A stretch of 64,000 bases of DNA, taken from the NCBI GenBank assembly GCA_026874595.1, contig CM049308.1, forward strand, positions 95,094,624 through 95,158,623, in the 5' to 3' direction. Made by a program: the position numbers and the translations under genes. Positions 63,101-64,000 of this stretch are shown here, one piece after another; position 1 is the first letter of the stretch; each line of letters opens with the position of its first letter. The notes beneath the pieces are model-generated. The model saw only the letters and a list, made by a program, of their open reading frames with translations. It searched no databases and was not told where the DNA came from. This DNA comes from Sipunculus nudus. Its lineage: Eukaryota > Annelida > Sipuncula > Golfingiida > Sipunculidae.

Positions 63101-63380
63101 AAATACTTTAACGGTGCATATACTGACTAAACTGTTTGAACTGTACAAATACTAACTGAAATTACTTCAACTGTACCAATACTAACTGATAATACTTAAA
63201 CAGTACAAATATTAACTGAAAATACTTGAACAGTACACATATTAACCTAAACTCTTTCAACTGTACAAATAATAACTGAAACTAATTATACATGTACAAA
63301 TACCGACTTACATCAATAAGAGCCTGAGCATCAGCCTCAGCTTGTTCTCTGTCCACACGATCTGACTCTGGGCGGCCTCC
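45068..63380 (-). CDS. Annexin gene with duplicated core (annexin A6-like), 13 exons, 5' end outside window
   Basis: Exons 63312-63380, 62545-62646, 55925-56003, 54257-54369, 53693-53824, 53178-53271, 52291-52466, 48825-48995, 48390-48572, 47545-47646, 46088-46163, 45739-45851 and 45068-45187 join in frame into 509 residues and TAA. Residues 1-83 and 84-165 are the last two annexin repeats of a first core; 166-205 is a Lys/Gln-rich linker; 206-509 is a complete four-repeat core. Type II calcium loops are seen in repeats I (GWGTDE 222-227), II (GLGTNE 294-299) and IV (GLGTKD 453-458) of the second core. Repeat III and both visible repeats of the first core lack the GxGT loop. Annexins bind acidic phospholipid with calcium. 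The first core's repeats I and II should lie right of base 64000. Confidence 0.93.
45739..45851 (-). CDS. Annexin exon (repeat IV, second core)
   Basis: Acceptor ATCTTCAG, donor GTAAGT. It encodes VAVQDPIEFYARRLNDAMAG, then LGTKDTQLIRIIVSRSE. It has a clear GLGT calcium loop and the IIVSRSE signature. Confidence 0.95.
46088..46163 (-). CDS. Annexin exon (end of repeat III, second core)
   Basis: Acceptor GCTTCAG, donor GTAAGT. It encodes LSGKSLEEAIKKSMSGDAED then AYLNL, including the SGDAE acidic cap. Confidence 0.93.
46190..47150 (-). repeat. Degenerate 36-40 bp tandem repeat with GTAAGTG, annexin intron
   Basis: About 24 uneven units. On the transcript strand the core is TTGCTCCACCTGTAAGTG then TGTCATTAAGGAC. 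Many units keep a GTAAGTG donor-like core. The array fills most of the intron between exons 47545-47646 and 46088-46163 and reaches within about 25 bp of the acceptor. Confidence 0.88.
47545..47646 (-). CDS. Annexin exon (repeat III, second core)
   Basis: Acceptor GTGTCAG, donor GTAAGA. It encodes DGETVIELNDEVFRDIICKR then NKAQVKATAQEYEK. VIELND replaces the GTDE calcium loop. Confidence 0.93.
48390..48572 (-). CDS. Annexin exon (repeat II end and repeat III start, second core)
   Basis: Acceptor TCTGCAG, donor GTACAG. It encodes 61 residues from ELNAISTQYKKSYDRDLQ through the DTSGDFQELL cap to DQKLAKEDAQKLYK, the inter-repeat connector. Confidence 0.95.
48825..48995 (-). CDS. Annexin exon (repeat I end and repeat II, second core)
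   Basis: Acceptor TGGCAG, donor GTGACT. It encodes DLTEELKSELSGDFEELMMA with the acidic GDFEE cap, then MREAVKGLGTNEATLIGIL of repeat II with its calcium loop. Confidence 0.95.
49612..51016. mobile_element. 1.4-kb DNA transposon with perfect 27-bp inverted ends
   Basis: 49612-49638 (TACCGTAAAATCTCCACTTA then AAACCGC) is the exact reverse complement of 50990-51016. The outer TA can be read as a TA target duplication, as for Tc1/mariner/pogo-type elements, leaving 25-bp termini starting CCGTAAAATC. Extra TGCGGTTTTAA copies lie inside both ends. The longest internal frames (60-87 codons) resemble no transposase, so it is non-autonomous. It lies in the annexin intron 48996-52290. Confidence 0.8.
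51118..51222. repeat. Two-copy direct repeat
   Basis: GTCAGAATATTCCTATCATA followed by AAACAAAGTCAAGAA occurs twice, starting near 51125 and 51179, about 54 bp apart. Confidence 0.8.
51505..52290 (-). repeat. 32-bp minisatellite containing exon end plus splice donor, annexin intron
   Basis: About 25 units of 32 bp. On the transcript strand each contains AGGAAAAATATGATAAA|GTAAGTCCCTCTACA or the variant with AATTATGATAAA and CCTCTATG. The bases left of the bar equal the last 17 bases of the adjoining exon (52291-52466), so the repeat unit includes coding sequence. Confidence 0.95.
52291..52466 (-). CDS. Annexin exon (repeat I, second core)
   Basis: Acceptor TTTAG, donor GATAAA|GTAAGT. It encodes KGKGTVKEASNFNPDDDVTK, then the canonical calcium loop MKGWGTDEQPLIDIL and the YQEKYDK end. 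The final 17 bases are copied in every unit of the adjoining 32-bp array. Confidence 0.95.
53178..53271 (-). CDS. Annexin exon (linker between cores)
   Basis: Acceptor TTATAG, donor GTGAGA. It encodes 31 residues of Lys, Gln and Ser (KQDDKSKKQGTSQQ to KSQAKASK). This low-complexity linker would join the two membrane-binding cores flexibly. Confidence 0.85.
53693..53824 (-). CDS. Annexin exon (repeat IV end, first core)
   Basis: Acceptor TCCCTCAG, donor GTAAGT. It encodes QGDMVAIKRAYKKKYKVDLT and on to VNKPKPG, 44 residues. It corresponds to the D..I...Y...Y...L segment ending the first core. Confidence 0.9.
54257..54369 (-). CDS. Annexin exon (Gly run and repeat IV, first core)
   Basis: Acceptor GCCACCAG, donor GTACAG. 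It begins with a Gly run (GGGGGDGG, residues 84-91) and continues SAEYYADLIHAHLKPNDPEL then AKILLMCSE. It fits helix A/B of repeat IV with a degenerate loop. Confidence 0.88.
54640..55905 (-). repeat. 38-bp tandem repeat, annexin intron
   Basis: About 33 units. On the plus strand the core is TTTGGTCTACTGGTCCACC followed by TACCAAGACTCATGAACAG. On the transcript strand this gives CTTGGTAGGTGGACC, with a donor-like GTAGGT. The array starts about 30 bp after the donor of exon 55925-56003. Divergence grows towards 54640. Confidence 0.9.
55925..56003 (-). CDS. Annexin exon (end of repeat III, first core)
   Basis: Acceptor TTTGTAG, donor GTAAGT. It encodes LSGEDITSAMKTDGCSKNFI then KAVQNM. It is the SG.DI helix D/E part; the usual acidic cap ExSGD is replaced by KTDGCS. 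Confidence 0.88.
56200..62225. repeat. 6-kb 32-bp minisatellite, annexin intron
   Basis: About 190 units of 32 bp, plus-strand consensus GGTCAATGGGAGACAGG then TAAAACATGACTAAA. The plus strand (antisense to the annexin gene) has GACAG|GTAAAA, a donor-like motif. The transcript strand has a CCCATTGACCTTTAG acceptor-like stretch. Larger blocks within the array are duplicated (offsets 861 and 3759 bp). Confidence 0.95.
62545..62646 (-). CDS. Annexin exon (repeat III, first core)
   Basis: Acceptor TTGTACAG, donor GTAGCT. It encodes AGEGRFTDPKGVFMKLLSER, then SSAHMQAVFKAYKQ. It matches helices A-C of repeat III, but FTDP stands in place of the GTDE calcium loop. Confidence 0.92.
62647..63119. other. 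Annexin intron without recognised features
   Basis: AT-rich sequence with T runs, upstream of the 30-bp array. No exon or repeat could be supported. Confidence 0.5.
63120..63312 (-). repeat. 30-bp tandem repeat starting at an annexin donor
   Basis: About 6 units of 30 bp; plus-strand core ACTGTACAAATACTAACTGA then AAATACTT. On the transcript strand the first unit is the true donor (GAT|GTAAGTCGGTATTTGTAC) and later units read CAGTTAGTATTTGTAC. Confidence 0.8.
63312..63380 (-). CDS. Annexin, first exon visible (start of repeat III, first core)
   Basis: Acceptor TCTCAG, donor GTAAGTC. It encodes 23 residues starting GGRPESDRVDREQAEADAQ. The VD...A..DAQ.L pattern opens repeat III in annexins. 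Confidence 0.85.
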
Positions 63381-63689
63381 CTGAGATTATACAGAAACTC
63401 CATATCATACACAGAATACAAACAGTGTCAATGTCAATGTCCTGTCCATTATACACAGGCTGTAAGGTAGCATGCACCTTGTCAAGACATACATTATGAT
63501 ACTTTTGTATATCATTATTATTAAATCCCATTCTGCATATGGTGTGATTAAGGGATCGTTTAAAAGAACAGTATTGTTTGCGTAGTTTCCTAAACCAAAT
63601 CGCACCCAACTTCTGCGTTGTACGTTCTTTTTTCTAGTCGGTTCCTGTCATCAGCTGGTCATGATGTCAGCATTCGTCATGTATACTTT

Positions 63690-64000
63690 CAACCTCGTTC
63701 ATAGTCTCTAAATACACATGCTATAATGTATACCCTGTCCACACATACATAATGTACACCTCGTCCATAGTCATTACATTCACAGGCTATACTGTATATC
63801 CCCTCCATAAACAAAAGCCATAAGGCATGCAATGTCCATGCATATACAGGTTACAATATGTACCTAGTCCATGCATATACAGGTTACAATATGTGCCTTG
63901 TCCATGCATATACAGGTTACAATATGTACCCTGTCCATGCATATACAGGATACAAGATGTACACTGACCATGCATATACAGGATACAATATGTAAGCTGT
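63690..64000. repeat. About 36-bp tandem repeat at the window edge
   Basis: Plus-strand units read TCCATGCATATACAGGTTAC then AATATGTACC. The last four, from about 63830, are well conserved and earlier ones are degenerate. It lies in the annexin intron upstream of exon 63312-63380 and continues past base 64000. Confidence 0.85.

Overview
The window is eukaryotic nuclear DNA, AT-rich, with short exons in long repeat-filled introns. Dispersed repeats that end in GCTCAGCTGA/TCAGCTGAGC, tails built of GGAC/GACA runs, and a tRNA-derived SINE suggest a marine invertebrate, most likely a bivalve mollusc. That assignment is an inference from repeat style and was not checked against any database.

Two spliced genes can be read, both on the minus strand. 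(1) A J-domain (DnaJ) co-chaperone gene starts at 34427 and runs leftward off the window. Eleven coding exons (34373-34427 to 1410-1521) join in frame into 279 residues with an HPD motif at residues 33-35, an acidic middle and a basic tail; the stop codon lies left of base 1. (2) An annexin gene of the duplicated-core (annexin A6-like) type occupies 63380 to 45068. Thirteen exons join in frame into 509 C-terminal residues and a TAA stop; its 5' exons lie right of base 64000. Both genes have GT-AG introns throughout.

Nearly everything else is repeats. Main tandem arrays: 1-1409 (36-bp unit), 3871-4640 (51 bp), about 4660-18677 (48 bp, about 290 copies), 19655-19945 (32 bp), 24390-25500 (179 bp), 46190-47150 (about 36-40 bp), 51505-52290 (32 bp), 54640-55905 (about 38 bp), 56200-62225 (32 bp, about 190 copies), 63120-63312 (30 bp). 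Dispersed elements include a 1.4-kb element with perfect terminal inverted repeats (49612-51016), a hAT-like element (39159-40057), a nested insertion in intron 1 of the J-domain gene, and several copies of a GCTCAGCTGA-ended family. The long open frames inside the arrays are periodic artefacts, not genes.

The most striking observation is how arrays relate to splice sites. Several intronic arrays begin exactly at an exon's 5' splice site, and every unit repeats the donor motif in transcript orientation (ACAG|GTGAGC, TACTCA|GTAAGT, GATAAA|GTAAGT). In the annexin case each unit also carries the last 17 exon bases. Intron 6 of the J-domain gene (14.8 kb) consists almost wholly of a donor-derived array meeting an acceptor-derived array whose units have lost the AG. 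The window therefore holds several hundred candidate splice-donor copies arranged as minisatellites.
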